Positions 42,464-53,245 are shown, counted from the stretch's first letter. The stretch: 64,000 nucleotides of DNA from Leptolyngbya sp. SIOISBB (GCA_010671905.1 JAAHII010000001.1:1364001-1428000), one strand, 5' to 3'. Program-made: numbers and translations. Notes: generated by a model from the letters alone, not told the origin.

Positions 42464-43819
42464 ATGTCCGCGGAAGAAGCCTTGGCTCTACTCGATCAAC
42501 TCTTGCCGGTCACCCTTAGCAACCTGCAAGAGACGGTGTTTTGCCAGGTTTGGGAAGACAAAACCTATGCCGAAATTGCGGATGAGTATAACTACGAGCA
42601 CAGCTATATCCGCGATATCGGCTTTCGCCTATGGCAAATCCTCTCTGAAGCTTTAGGCGAGAAGGTCTCAAAAAGTAACGTCAAGGCTTTGCTAGGTCGC
42701 TATGCCCGTAGTCAAGCAGCCTCAGCGCCTCGACCCGTGGCGAGCCCGCTCCCCGCTGCTGCGCCATACTCATCTACAGACATCGCCTCACTAGAGTTTC
42801 CGAATGGCCCCGTACCGCTCAATTCTCGCCTGTATATTGAACGGCCGCCGATCGAAACCAGAACCTTTGCGGAGGTGCTCAAACCGGGCAGCTTGATTCG
42901 GTTGAAAGGCCCCCGACAGATGGGCAAAACTTCTTTGCTCAGACGGATTCTCCACCACGCCAAAGTGCATGATATTGAGGTGGTGCCGCTCAGTCTGCAT
43001 CGAGTTGATCAAGCGACTCTACAAGACTTAGACCGATTTTTACGCTGGTTCTGCGCCAATGTCAGCCATCAATTGGGCGTTACCCCCAAGCTAGATGACT
43101 ACTGGAATGCCGATATTGGCAGCAAGGTGAGTTGCACCCTATATCTTGAAGAGTATCTGCTAAAGCAAATTCAAACTCCCGTGGTCATTGCGATCGACGA
43201 GGTCAATGAACTGTTTCAATTTTCTCAGATTTCTGCTGAGTTCTTGCCGCTGTTACGCTCCTGGTATGAGGATGCGAAAGAAATTGACGAATGGAGAAAA
43301 GTTCGCTGGATTCTATCCCATGCCACCGACATTTATGTGCCGCTTCAGATCAAACAATCTCCCTTCAACGTCGGGTTATCCATTCCCTTACCAGAATTTT
43401 CGATTCTCCAAATTCAAGATTTAGTCGAACGACACGGCTTGCAAGATCTCGTAGGAGATAACGGCATTAGCGAATTGATGCCTTTATTAGAGGTCATCAG
43501 CTGTCGTCCTGGCTTAGTCAGGCTAGCCTTGTATCACCTGAGTCAGCACAACATGGCAGTTGATGAGTTGGTCGCCAATGCGCACACTCAGTCAGGTATC
43601 TACAACGATCATCTCCGTCATCTGCTCGCGGCGATTCATCCTTATCAGGATCTCCAGTCTGCGTTGTTAGATGTGATCGCTTCAGAAGGGCCGCTAGAAC
43701 TGCCGCCGATGGTGGCTTATCGTTTAGAAAGCATTGGCCTCATCAAGCTCGAAGGCAACCTGGCCATCGTCAGTTGCGGGCTCTACAGTAAGTTTTTCTC
43801 ACAATATCTTTCTCGGTAA
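42464..43819 (+). CDS. AAA-like domain ATPase with N-terminal HTH of the vWA-MoxR-associated type
   Basis: N-terminus LSNLQETVFCQVWEDKTYAEIADEYNYEHSYIRDIGFRLWQ.LSEALGEKV; LKGPRQMGKTSLLRRI Walker A; VVIAIDEVNELF Walker B; ATG 42464 preferred to 42263. Confidence 0.87.
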   Translation: MSAEEALALLDQLLPVTLSNLQETVFCQVWEDKTYAEIADEYNYEHSYIRDIGFRLWQILSEALGEKVSKSNVKALLGRYARSQAASAPRPVASPLPAAAPYSSTDIASLEFPNGPVPLNSRLYIERPPIETRTFAEVLKPGSLIRLKGPRQMGKTSLLRRILHHAKVHDIEVVPLSLHRVDQATLQDLDRFLRWFCANVSHQLGVTPKLDDYWNADIGSKVSCTLYLEEYLLKQIQTPVVIAIDEVNELFQFSQISAEFLPLLRSWYEDAKEIDEWRKVRWILSHATDIYVPLQIKQSPFNVGLSIPLPEFSILQIQDLVERHGLQDLVGDNGISELMPLLEVISCRPGLVRLALYHLSQHNMAVDELVANAHTQSGIYNDHLRHLLAAIHPYQDLQSALLDVIASEGPLELPPMVAYRLESIGLIKLEGNLAIVSCGLYSKFFSQYLSR

Positions 43820-44201
43820 ACAGGGCTTGAGACACGAAAATCACCCAGAGATTAGTCCTGTGAAATTAGAGGTTCTGAACTTCATTGATGATGAAAGCCG
43901 ACTTATCCACAGTGTGAATTCACTTGAATCGACGCTGAACATGCAAAGATTAGAGATCGCCTGCTCAATATTCAGAAATCGACTAATGGCCTCAGTATCA
44001 AGCGTTGAATTCATGTGGTGATCGCTGCTGGCAATGAACCATAAACCACTCTCAATCAGTCAGACTTGGCATCTAAGCATGGATGACTTGGAAAAGTCAG
44101 ATTGGCTTCTCAACACCTGTCGTTCACTTCAATTTTGCCGAAGCAATCGCTAACCATTCAACTTGTTGAAATAACGACAACCAAATCTTGGGATCTAAAA
44201 A

Positions 44202-44498
44202 TCAATCAATACTGGAGCGATAAGTCGCAGTGTCGTTCGGCAGCGATTGACTGTAGGTGAAGCTATCACTCTCATAAAGCTTCGATACATTTTGCATAGT
44301 GGTGCCGCTGACGGCTTGATCCATGTAAAGCACGTAATCACTCATCAAAAAGTAGACGGTCATCATCGCGACTGCCGAAGAGGCGACTAAAAAACCCGCC
44401 AGCATAAAAGAAAATTCCTGGCTTTTGAGAGCTTGCTCCATCAGGCGTAGCGCCCAAGCAACCAAGGCAATAACAACAATTACGGTGAGCAGAAGCAT
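44202..44498 (-). CDS. Hypothetical small membrane protein
   Basis: Two hydrophobic segments, 98 aa. Confidence 0.5.
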   Translation of the reverse strand: MLLLTVIVVIALVAWALRLMEQALKSQEFSFMLAGFLVASSAVAMMTVYFLMSDYVLYMDQAVSGTTMQNVSKLYESDSFTYSQSLPNDTATYRSSID

Positions 44499-44665
44499 GT
44501 GGATGCCGGGTACGTACCTTTACATTAAACCCCTTATGTAAAGCAGTGTAACAGGAATTTAATAAAGTCGTTAGATTTGAAGCGATCATCTCTGATGCTT
44601 TTGCTCAAAACTTTTGAGCTGCACCCAGAGCATTGGTAAAAAATGCCCCTCATAGAAAATCCGAG

Positions 44666-44727
44666 CTCCGGCAAGGGGGCCAATCTGTCTATCCACAGCA
44701 GGATTTTCATGATTCTCCTTGCCGGAG
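44666..44727. repeat. Inverted repeat CTCCGGCAAGG ... CCTTGCCGGAG
   Basis: Perfect 11-bp arms at 44666-44676 and 44717-44727, flanked by GAAAATC/GATTTTC arms; downstream of hisF. Confidence 0.7.
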
Positions 44728-44835
44728 TTCCCCACCCCTTGCTGGGTGCGATGGCAGCTTTTCTGTAAAGCTTGCCTGAGGACTGCAGGACAACTTTTGA
44801 CTCTATCTGTTGGTAGAGATTACCAGAAATAGGTC

Positions 44836-45609
44836 CTAAGCGACTGGTCTATTGGGGATTTGATGCTCAGTAAGATATGTCTTGATTTCGTCCACCGTGA
44901 GCTGTCCATAGTGCAGCAAGGAAGCGAGCAGAGCCGCTTCGGCCTGGCCATCGGTTAAGGCTTCATAGATGTGGTGACAGTTGCCCGCGCCCCCGGACGC
45001 AATGACAGGAACGGAGACACGCTCAGCGATCGCTTGGGTTAGCGCTAAGTCATACCCTGCCTGAGTCCCATCTGCATCCATACTGGTGACGAGTAATTCT
45101 CCGGTGCCGCGACGGACCACTTCTTGCGCCCACTCAATGGCGTCGAGGCCGGTGTTTTGTCGGCCGCCCCGTACATAGACATCCCAGCCGGGATTGTCGG
45201 TGGACTCGCGTTTGCGAGCGTCAATCGCCACCACAATGCACTGATCGCCAAAGCGATCGCTGGCCCGGTCAATCAAATCAGGTTGGCGCACCGCTGCCGA
45301 ATTGATGCTGACCTTATCCGCTCCGGCCCTTAACAATTGTTTGATCTGTTCTAAGGAATTGATGCCGCCCCCGACCGTCAGCGGAATAAAGACCTGGTCA
45401 GCAGTGCGATAGACCACATCTAACAAGATCGCCCGGTCTTCATGGGTCGCCGTAATATCTAAAAAAACGAGTTCGTCAGCCCCAGCATCGTTATACGCCT
45501 GGGCGAGTTCTACGGGATCGCCAGCGTCCCGCAAGTCTACAAAGTTAACCCCTTTGACCACGCGTCCGGCGTTCACATCCAAACAAGGAATAATCCGCTT
45601 TGCCAGCAT
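44836..45609 (-). CDS. hisF: Imidazole glycerol phosphate synthase subunit HisF
   Basis: [23 protein letters not shown]...LTVGGGI...INSAA. Confidence 0.97.
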   Translation of the reverse strand: MLAKRIIPCLDVNAGRVVKGVNFVDLRDAGDPVELAQAYNDAGADELVFLDITATHEDRAILLDVVYRTADQVFIPLTVGGGINSLEQIKQLLRAGADKVSINSAAVRQPDLIDRASDRFGDQCIVVAIDARKRESTDNPGWDVYVRGGRQNTGLDAIEWAQEVVRRGTGELLVTSMDADGTQAGYDLALTQAIAERVSVPVIASGGAGNCHHIYEALTDGQAEAALLASLLHYGQLTVDEIKTYLTEHQIPNRPVA

Positions 45610-45759
45610 AAGTGCTCACCCTAGCCACCATTTTGGAGTGGGAATTAATTTTCGATCTACACCTTAGATCAGGATGGCGCAAGACGCTGATAAACTGTGG
45701 ATTGGTCGGCGTTAGAGCCGATGGTGACTCTTTCAAATCTTCAGGTAGTTAGGTTAGGC

Positions 45760-45960
45760 ATGGCCATAGAAATTGGACAAAAGGTGAAAGTTCTGCGGTT
45801 GCGGGATCGCGTTTCTCAGGATGTCGCGGGTCGGCTTGGTAAAGCCGGGGTCGTTCGCCAATTTAAGATGGTCGACGGCAGCGGCGTGGGCGTTGTGGTT
45901 GAGTTTGACGACAATTATTCCACTTGGTTTTTCGAAGACGAACTAGCTCCTGTGCAGTAG
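45760..45960 (+). CDS. petP: Cytochrome b6f subunit PetP (DUF2862)
   Basis: IGQKVKVLRLRDRVS..V..RLGK.GVV..FKMVDGSGVGVVVEFDD...WFFEDEL. Confidence 0.85.
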   Translation: MAIEIGQKVKVLRLRDRVSQDVAGRLGKAGVVRQFKMVDGSGVGVVVEFDDNYSTWFFEDELAPVQ

Positions 45961-46003
45961 ATTGCACTACTTAGACTTGGCGTTATTGAAATAGAGAAAA
46001 CTG

Positions 46004-47092
46004 GTGCCTCAGATTTTGACTTTCCTTGGGCAGTCGCGGAGCAGCTGCGCGATTGCCTCGGTAGCCTTTGCGCGACAGTTAGCTCAACAGGGAGCACGAG
46101 TCCTATGGATGACTCAAGATAGCGGACCGTTGCCAGCCGCACTTTGGGGCCAGTCATTGTCGACTGAGGCCCAAACTATGGGGGCAAATGTGTGGGCCTT
46201 ACAGTTCCAAGCGGCCCAGCTTTTGGAAAAGAGTTGGGACGTCGTCAAAGGCATTGAAGCCCAGTACCTGCGAAATCCTTTGCTCAAGCAGGTCTTTGGT
46301 CAGGAGTTAGTGCTCCTGCCTGGTATGGAGGATGCGTTGACCCTAGATGCCATTCGCGGATTGTACGATAGCCAGACCTACGACTATCTGATTTTTGATG
46401 GCGTCTCTGGCAAAGCTTCTCTGCGGATGTGGGGATTACCTGAGCAGATGGACTGGTACATCCGCCGCTTTCAGAAAGTCTTGGCCGAGTCGGAACTGGC
46501 CCAAGCTCTATCGCCCTTTATCCAGCCCATTGCCGGAGCCGTCCTCAATATCAGCGGCAGCCAAGAATCGATTAATCAGCCGGTTCAGCAGGCGCGTAGC
46601 TTTTTAGAAGCGGGACGAATGGTGGTGCAGTCAGGGCAAAGATTACTGAGCTTTTTGGTAACGACAGCGGACCCAGCTGATGTCGAGATGGCGCGTTACC
46701 TATGGGGCAGCTCACAGCAAATTGGCATGACTGTCGGCGGAGCGATCGCTTACCATAGTCAGCCGGATCCCCAAGCTTTTGCGCCGCTGCCGCTGCATGC
46801 TTTCCCCACCCTGGGTGACGGCAATTGGCAACCGCTGATGGCAGCGGTACCAAGCCTGGATGTCGCAGTGCAAAATGCTCCGGCTCCGGTGGTCGTAAAT
46901 GAGACGGAGAAACAGGTCAAGCTCTTTTTGCCAGGCTTTACTAAGACCGATATTGATTTGACACAATATGGCCCCGAAGTCACCATCACCGCTGGCGACC
47001 AACGCCGTAATTTATTCCTGCCCGGTAGCCTCAAAAATCGCTCAGTCCAGGGCGCGAAATTTCAAGAAGACTATCTCATCCTCTCGTTTTGA
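46004..47092 (+). CDS. ArsA/Get3-like ATPase family protein with non-canonical P-loop
   Basis: Overall ArsA-like layout and alpha-crystallin-like C-terminus (KLFLPGFTKTDIDLTQYGPEVTI); N-terminus TFLGQSRSSCAIASVAFA. Confidence 0.75.
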   Translation: MPQILTFLGQSRSSCAIASVAFARQLAQQGARVLWMTQDSGPLPAALWGQSLSTEAQTMGANVWALQFQAAQLLEKSWDVVKGIEAQYLRNPLLKQVFGQELVLLPGMEDALTLDAIRGLYDSQTYDYLIFDGVSGKASLRMWGLPEQMDWYIRRFQKVLAESELAQALSPFIQPIAGAVLNISGSQESINQPVQQARSFLEAGRMVVQSGQRLLSFLVTTADPADVEMARYLWGSSQQIGMTVGGAIAYHSQPDPQAFAPLPLHAFPTLGDGNWQPLMAAVPSLDVAVQNAPAPVVVNETEKQVKLFLPGFTKTDIDLTQYGPEVTITAGDQRRNLFLPGSLKNRSVQGAKFQEDYLILSF

Positions 47093-47159
47093 TCTGACTG
47101 ACTCGAAGCCGATGTTATTGGCAATGGCTTGCCTAGTGTTCAGTTTCTAGAACAGCAGT

Positions 47160-47489
47160 ATGGACATCGAAAATCGACCAGTTGCGGCCAGCGGGATCCG
47201 CATCGCCATCAAAGACAACGACACGGAAGTCGGTCATGCCTACATCTACCTGATGAGAAATGATTTGCATGGCCAGCCATTTGGTTTGATGGAAGATGTG
47301 TACGTCAGTGAAGCTTATCGTGGACAGGGCATCGGGTCAGAACTCGTCAAACGCATGATCGAGTTAGCGAAAGAGACCAATTGTTATAAGCTCATTGCCA
47401 CGAGCCGGACCGCCAGACCGCAGGTTCACAATTTGTACAAGCGGTTGGGATTTACTCAACACGGTGTTGAGTTTCGCATTAATTTCTAA
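47160..47489 (+). CDS. GNAT family N-acetyltransferase
   Basis: EDVYVSEAYRGQGIGSELVKRMIE acetyl-CoA binding motif. Confidence 0.92.
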   Translation: MDIENRPVAASGIRIAIKDNDTEVGHAYIYLMRNDLHGQPFGLMEDVYVSEAYRGQGIGSELVKRMIELAKETNCYKLIATSRTARPQVHNLYKRLGFTQHGVEFRINF

Positions 47490-47543
47490 GCGCAGACAAA
47501 GCACAGTACGTAAACATAGACGCAGATATCCATTGGAGATGTT

Positions 47544-48543
47544 ATGGCTGACCCAGTATCCGAAGTGCCCCAATCCCCCCCAGAAGCGGCTAAAGGCAGC
47601 AAAACCCGACAGCTGTTGGGGGATGAAAGGGGCGGAGGCGGGTGAAACCTCCATCTGGAAAATCCGCCTTCAACTGATGAAGCCGATCACCTGGATTCCG
47701 CTCATTTGGGGTGTCGTGTGCGGGGCCGCCTCTTCGGGGCAATATGTTTGGAGTCTGGAATATGTCTTGCTGGCGGCGGCCTGTATGTTGATGTCGGGGC
47801 CGCTATTGACGGGCTATACCCAAACCATCAATGACTTTTACGATCGCGACATCGACGCCATCAACGAACCCTACCGGCCAATTCCCTCGGGGGCCATCTC
47901 AATTCCTCAAGTGGCGACCCAAATTTTGGTCTTGCTAGCCGCAGGCATTGGGGTTGCTTATGCCCTAGATCAGTGGGCCGGTCACGAGTTTCCGACGATT
48001 ACGGTATTAGCAATTGGCGGCTCATTTCTCTCTTATATTTATTCGGCGCCGCCGCTCAAGCTTAAGCAAAACGGCTGGCTGGGAAATTATGCTTTGGGAG
48101 CTAGCTATATTGCGTTGCCCTGGTGGGCAGGACACGCCCTATTTGGCGAATTAAATCTAACAATTGTTTTGCTGACGCTCTTTTACAGTTTGTCAGGTCT
48201 GGGCATCGCTATTGTGAACGATTTCAAAAGCGTGGATGGCGATCGCCAATTGGGGCTCAAGTCCCTACCCGTCATGTTTGGTGTGAGCACCGCCGCCTGG
48301 ATTTGTGTGTTGATGATTGATGTGTTTCAGGGCGGGGTGGCCGCCTACTTGATGACCATCCACCAAAATTTGTATGCGGTGCTGTTGGTGCTGCTCATCA
48401 TTCCGCAAATCACCTTCCAAGACATGTATTTCTTACGGGACCCACTTAAAAATGACGTGAAGTACCAGGCGAGTGCTCAGCCGTTTTTGGTGTTTGGCAT
48501 GTTGGTAACTGCCCTCGCTTTGGGGCATTCTTCCTTAGTGTGA
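47544..48543 (+). CDS. chlG: Chlorophyll synthase ChlG (N-terminal region shifted by an extra G near 47620)
   Basis: ETSIWKIRLQLMKPITWIPLIWGVVCGAASSG, NDFYDRDIDAINEPYRPIPSG; ATG 47544 frame reads ...SKTRQLLG then needs one G fewer in TTGGGGGATG to read ...LLGMKGAEAGETSIW. Confidence 0.93.
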
Positions 48544-48683
48544 GAGGGGCTCGGCAAGCTCGCTAAGTGCCAGTTGCGAAATTGGATGACTGGTCACGGT
48601 TTCTCAGAGGTCATCTCTGGTATAGAGTGTCTGGGTGCTCGCTCTGATTTAAGATTTAAGCTGGTGAGAGGGTAAGTTGGGCT

Positions 48684-51113
48684 GTGGCTAATACTTTCGT
48701 TCAACGATTCAGACGATTATTCATGAGTTCCGAATCTGCTGACCGAACCTTGCTAGGTCAACCCCAGGCAATGGCGAGCTCCTCTTCTGCGCCGCAGGCC
48801 CGTCAGGTCTACCCGCCCGTGGCCCCGACGTCACAGCCAGGGTCAGAGTCTGACCGACTGCCCCCTTATCGTCGTCCGTTATACTATCGTCCACTGTTTT
48901 GGCTAGTGTTGGCTGTCGGCGCGGTGAGCGCCACGGGCATTACCCGGTCTTATCGTATTTGGCAGGCAACCGAAGCCGATTTACCCACGGTCACTGAGCT
49001 AGAGACCTTTGAGCGGCAGGGCACGATCACGATCACTTCAGCTGATGGCGTGATTCTGCAAAAAATTGGCCCAGCGACCCGGCAAAAACTGACTTATGAA
49101 GAAATTCCCGATACGTTGATTGCGGCCTTTATCGCTTCAGAAGACCGCCGCTTTTACGATCATCATGGGATTGACTATCAAGGGATTGTCCGCGCCACCC
49201 TGGCGAATATTCGCCAGCGCGATGTGGTGGAAGGAGCGAGCACTATTACCCAACAGCTAGCCCGGATTTCTTTTCTCGATCAAGAGCGTAGCCTGCAGCG
49301 AAAAGCCCGAGAAGCCCTGCTGGCGCTCAAAATCGAAGAGGAATTTACCAAGGCTGACATCATTGAGCGCTACCTCAATCTGGTGTATCTCGGGGCTGGA
49401 GCCTATGGGGTGGCAGATGCCGCTTGGATCTATTTTGGTAAACCAGTCGATGAACTGACGCTGTCAGAGGCCGCCCTCATTGCGGGCATGGCCCCTGCCC
49501 CGAGCGCATATTCGCCGCTTGTTGATCCACAAGCGGCAGAAGCTCAGCGAAACACTGTGGTTCGTCGCATGCTGGCAAATGAAAAAATCAGCCAGGCTGA
49601 GGCGAGTGCGGCTCTGGCAGAAGAGGTGGCAACGACCCCCAAAGAGCCGAAGTTTCTCTATAGTGAATTTCCTTATTTCACGATTTACATCCAAAAGCAG
49701 CTGAGTGAACTGTTACCTGCCGAAGTCGTGGAATCGGGGGGGTTGACAGTTGAAACCACGCTCAACACAGACTGGCAACGGAAAGCGCAGGAAACCATCA
49801 ATGAAACGGTAGCCACCGTGGGCAGTCGACAGCGCTTTAGTCAGGCTTCGCTGGTGGCGGTCGACCCGCGGAATGGGGAGATCAAGGCGATTGTCGGCGG
49901 CACAGACTTTAATGACAGTCAGTTTAACCGCGCAACACAAGCCCTGCGACAGCCAGGGTCTACGTTTAAGACGTTTGTCTACACCACCGCGATCGCGACT
50001 GGCCTTTCCCCGTATAAAACCTATGCCGACGCCAAGTTTGTTGTGGATGGCTATGAGCCGAAAAACTACAGCGGCAAGTACAGCGGCACAGTCTCGATGC
50101 GCAAGGCGCTGACCTCTTCGGTCAATATTGTGGCGGTCAAGGTATTGATTGAGGTGGGCTTTGAGCCGGTCATCAACATGGCCCAGCGGATGGGGATTGA
50201 ATCGGAGCTACGGCCCACTTATTCATTGGCCCTCGGCGCTTCTGAAGTTACGTTGTTAGAACTGACCAGTGCCTATGGCACCCTGGCCCGTCAGGGTAAG
50301 CACCATCCGGTGCATGGCATTCGGCGGGTGCGAGATAGCTCTGGCAAAGTGATTTATGAAATTGATAACACCCCCACTCAAGCAGTGGATGAAACGACGG
50401 CGGCGATCGTGACCTGGATGCTGCGCGGGGTCGTGGAAGGTGGCACGGGGGGACGCGCGGCGATTGGTCGCCCAGTCGCGGGTAAAACAGGCACGTCAGA
50501 AAACGATCGCGACCTCTGGTTTGTCGGCTACATTCCCCAACTAGCCGTGGGGGTTTGGCTCGGCAACGACGACAATAGCCGCACGTGGGGCGCTAGCAGC
50601 TCAGCAGCGGCGACTTGGGGTGATTTTGTCTCCAAGCTGGTGGATGACATCCCTAGAGAAGATTTTCCGCCTTTGCCGCAACTGGCGGGTCGCAAGGGCA
50701 GTATTGAGGCAGAACCGGTTAAGCCGGGCCGAGTGAGAGCCGCGAATGCCTCTGATAATGAGGACGATGATGAGCCTGCCCCCGAACGATCCGCCCCCGA
50801 AACGACTGCAGCGGAAGATCCCGCGCCCTCATCCGATAGCGATTCCGGATCTGCGCCGGTAGCGGAAGAACCGGCGGGAGAATCCCCTGGTCCTGCACCC
50901 GCTCCGGCGCCCGCTCCCGAACCCGCTCCGGCCCCCGCTCCCGAACCGGTAACTGAGCCTGCTCCTATTCCCGAACCGGTAGCAGAAGATCCTGCCCCCA
51001 TTCCCGAACCGGCCCCGGCCCCGACACCCGAACCGGCTCCGGCTCCGGCACCAGCCCCGGCGCCAGAGCCCGCCCCGGCACCCGCGCCACCCACGCCATC
51101 AGATGAAGGTTGA
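48684..51113 (+). CDS. Penicillin-binding protein 1A (transglycosylase/transpeptidase) with long Pro/Ala/Glu-rich C-terminal tail
   Basis: EDRRFYDHHGID, TITQQLAR, RQPGSTFKTFVY, KTGTSEN motifs; tail of PAPEPAP repeats. Confidence 0.95.
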   Translation: MANTFVQRFRRLFMSSESADRTLLGQPQAMASSSSAPQARQVYPPVAPTSQPGSESDRLPPYRRPLYYRPLFWLVLAVGAVSATGITRSYRIWQATEADLPTVTELETFERQGTITITSADGVILQKIGPATRQKLTYEEIPDTLIAAFIASEDRRFYDHHGIDYQGIVRATLANIRQRDVVEGASTITQQLARISFLDQERSLQRKAREALLALKIEEEFTKADIIERYLNLVYLGAGAYGVADAAWIYFGKPVDELTLSEAALIAGMAPAPSAYSPLVDPQAAEAQRNTVVRRMLANEKISQAEASAALAEEVATTPKEPKFLYSEFPYFTIYIQKQLSELLPAEVVESGGLTVETTLNTDWQRKAQETINETVATVGSRQRFSQASLVAVDPRNGEIKAIVGGTDFNDSQFNRATQALRQPGSTFKTFVYTTAIATGLSPYKTYADAKFVVDGYEPKNYSGKYSGTVSMRKALTSSVNIVAVKVLIEVGFEPVINMAQRMGIESELRPTYSLALGASEVTLLELTSAYGTLARQGKHHPVHGIRRVRDSSGKVIYEIDNTPTQAVDETTAAIVTWMLRGVVEGGTGGRAAIGRPVAGKTGTSENDRDLWFVGYIPQLAVGVWLGNDDNSRTWGASSSAAATWGDFVSKLVDDIPREDFPPLPQLAGRKGSIEAEPVKPGRVRAANASDNEDDDEPAPERSAPETTAAEDPAPSSDSDSGSAPVAEEPAGESPGPAPAPAPAPEPAPAPAPEPVTEPAPIPEPVAEDPAPIPEPAPAPTPEPAPAPAPAPAPEPAPAPAPPTPSDEG

Positions 51114-51122
51114 TAGTTGCCT

Positions 51123-51159
51123 AAAAGGGACGATTCCAATGACGGGAACCGTCCCTTTT
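51123..51159 (+). terminator. Rho-independent terminator after the PBP gene
   Basis: AAAAGGGACG...CGTCCCTTTT hairpin. Confidence 0.8.
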
Positions 51160-51833
51160 GACTAGCGTGGGTAAAACACAGATGAGGATTAAGCGTGCTC
51201 TGTCACGCTGATTCACAGCGCATTGATGCCTGGTCTGTCTGCTGGTTTTGCTCAAACCAATGGGCGATGGAGGAACCATAGTGCCAACCAACTTTTGCCC
51301 CAGTTTTCCATCAAAAGCTAAGATTCAGATCAAGATTTTTGATGTGTAGATATTTCAGTCATAAGTTCTTGATAATTAAAGGCTACTTTAGCTGCCGTCT
51401 TTCAAAGCCGCTTACCGCCCTTCAGAACTAGACTTAAGAGCATGGCAAGATTCCGACAGATCACACGTTTTGGTACTTCTAAACTACCTAGTAGTGTGTT
51501 TTTTAGGTAAATTCTGTCGGATTTTTACTGAAAAGGAGTGGTAGTCACCTGGTTTGTGCAGCTACAATCATGTGAGGCAGGTCACAAACTCAGATTCAGA
51601 ACGGTCTGGCTGACTTGCTGCCCACCTAAAAGGTTTTTTCGTTTAGCTCTACACATTGACTGGTTTCTGTCTTTATCTTTGAAGACTTGTTCTGGCCTCG
51701 TCTAAGTATGTTGGTTAAAGCTTTCGCGCATTTGACAACATCTTGCCCTGAGGTCATGACAATAACGGGATGTTAAGCTAAACGGGCCTTTGATTTGAAA
51801 GCATCACGCACGAAGGAGCACGAGGAACGCGGC

Positions 51834-52958
51834 ATGACTCAAGCGAAAGAATTGCTCGGGGCAATTAAGCCACAAAACGAGTTAGAGCTTTTAATTGATA
51901 GCGATAACAGCTCATCCAAATTTGACGATTCTGACGATGCTGGTGCAGCCAAAGCTCCTGCAAAAGCAGCCAAGGGCAAGACAACTCGCCGTAGTCAAAC
52001 GAAGAAGAAGCACTACACGGAAGATTCTATTCGCCTCTATCTCCAGGAAATTGGCCGCATTCGCCTCTTGCGTGCCGAAGAAGAGATTGAACTTGCGCGT
52101 AAGATTGCTGATTTGCTTGAACTTGAGCGCATTCGCGATGAGTTAATGGATGGTCTCGATCATGAGCCCACTGATGCTGAGTGGGCAGGAGCTGTTGATA
52201 TGCCACTCCTGGCTTTTCAGAAGCGCTTACATTTGGGTCGGCGAGCTAAAGACAAGATGGTACAGTCGAACCTTCGGCTCGTGGTCTCCATTGCTAAGAA
52301 GTACATGAACCGTGGCCTATCTTTCCAAGATTTGATTCAGGAAGGTAGTCTAGGACTGATTCGGGCCGCTGAGAAGTTTGATCACGAGAAAGGTTATAAG
52401 TTCTCTACTTACGCTACCTGGTGGATTCGTCAAGCAATTACTCGGGCGATCGCGGATCAATCTCGTACTATTCGTCTCCCAGTTCATCTGTACGAAACGA
52501 TTTCTCGTATTAAGAAGACGACTAAGCTGCTATCTCAAGAGTTGGGCCGCAAACCGACTGAAGAAGAGATTGCAACTAGCATGGAGATGACGATCGAGAA
52601 GCTGCGCTTCATTGCTAAGTCTGCGCAGTTACCGATTTCTTTGGAAACTCCCATTGGTAAAGAAGAAGACTCTCGTCTGGGTGATTTCATCGAATCGGAT
52701 GGCGAGACTCCAGAAGATGAAGTTTCCAAGAGCCTACTGCGGGAAGACTTAGAAGGTGTTTTAGGCACCCTCAGTCCTCGTGAGCGCGATGTTCTCCGCT
52801 TAAGATATGGTCTCGACGATGGTCGGATGAAGACCTTAGAAGAGATTGGTCAGACTTTTAACGTTACTCGTGAACGTATTCGTCAGATTGAAGCCAAAGC
52901 CCTCCGCAAGTTGCGTCATCCTAACCGCAATAGCGTGCTGAAAGAGTACATCCGCTAA
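51834..52958 (+). CDS. sigA: Primary (group 1) RNA polymerase sigma factor
   Basis: [84 protein letters not shown] track start 51795, ATG 51834 preferred. Confidence 0.95.
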   Translation: MTQAKELLGAIKPQNELELLIDSDNSSSKFDDSDDAGAAKAPAKAAKGKTTRRSQTKKKHYTEDSIRLYLQEIGRIRLLRAEEEIELARKIADLLELERIRDELMDGLDHEPTDAEWAGAVDMPLLAFQKRLHLGRRAKDKMVQSNLRLVVSIAKKYMNRGLSFQDLIQEGSLGLIRAAEKFDHEKGYKFSTYATWWIRQAITRAIADQSRTIRLPVHLYETISRIKKTTKLLSQELGRKPTEEEIATSMEMTIEKLRFIAKSAQLPISLETPIGKEEDSRLGDFIESDGETPEDEVSKSLLREDLEGVLGTLSPRERDVLRLRYGLDDGRMKTLEEIGQTFNVTRERIRQIEAKALRKLRHPNRNSVLKEYIR

Positions 52959-52987
52959 GAAGCGATCGCGAAACTAACTCTTAGCAT

Positions 52988-53018
52988 AAAAGCCTCGGAA
53001 AAGTTTTCCGAGGCTTTT
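52988..53018 (+). terminator. Rho-independent terminator after sigA
   Basis: AAAAGCCTCGGAAAA-g-TTTTCCGAGGCTTTT. Confidence 0.93.
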
Positions 53019-53139
53019 ATGTATCGTGAATGAGAATACTTCAGCAAGACTCCGGCTTAAAAAACTGAGGCCTGTATTTTGAAGTGGCTAGACCTTAAGC
53101 GAGTGCGCTAAGTAGGAAGTTCCAATTAAATGTAAAACA

Positions 53140-53245
53140 CTGTAGGTTGAGGTTGAGGAACGAAACCCAACACCCGCATGGGCTACGCTATCGCCTTAGC
53201 GAAGCCATGCCGGAGGCTTTACCCATCCTACATTTGAATTAGCCC
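53140..53245. repeat. Composite intergenic repeat
   Basis: TGTAGGTTGAGGTTGAGGAACGAAACCCAACA plus GGGCTACGCTATCGCCTTAGCGAAGCCATGCCGGAGGC, internally palindromic. Confidence 0.6.

Noticed and set aside
43734-44021. 95-aa ORF after the HTH-AAA gene
   Set aside because: Starts in another frame inside the upstream gene; no motif.
50528-51139. 203-aa Gly/Ala/Ser-rich minus-strand ORF
   Set aside because: It is the antisense of the Pro/Ala/Glu repeat tail of the PBP; composition is an artefact of the repeat.
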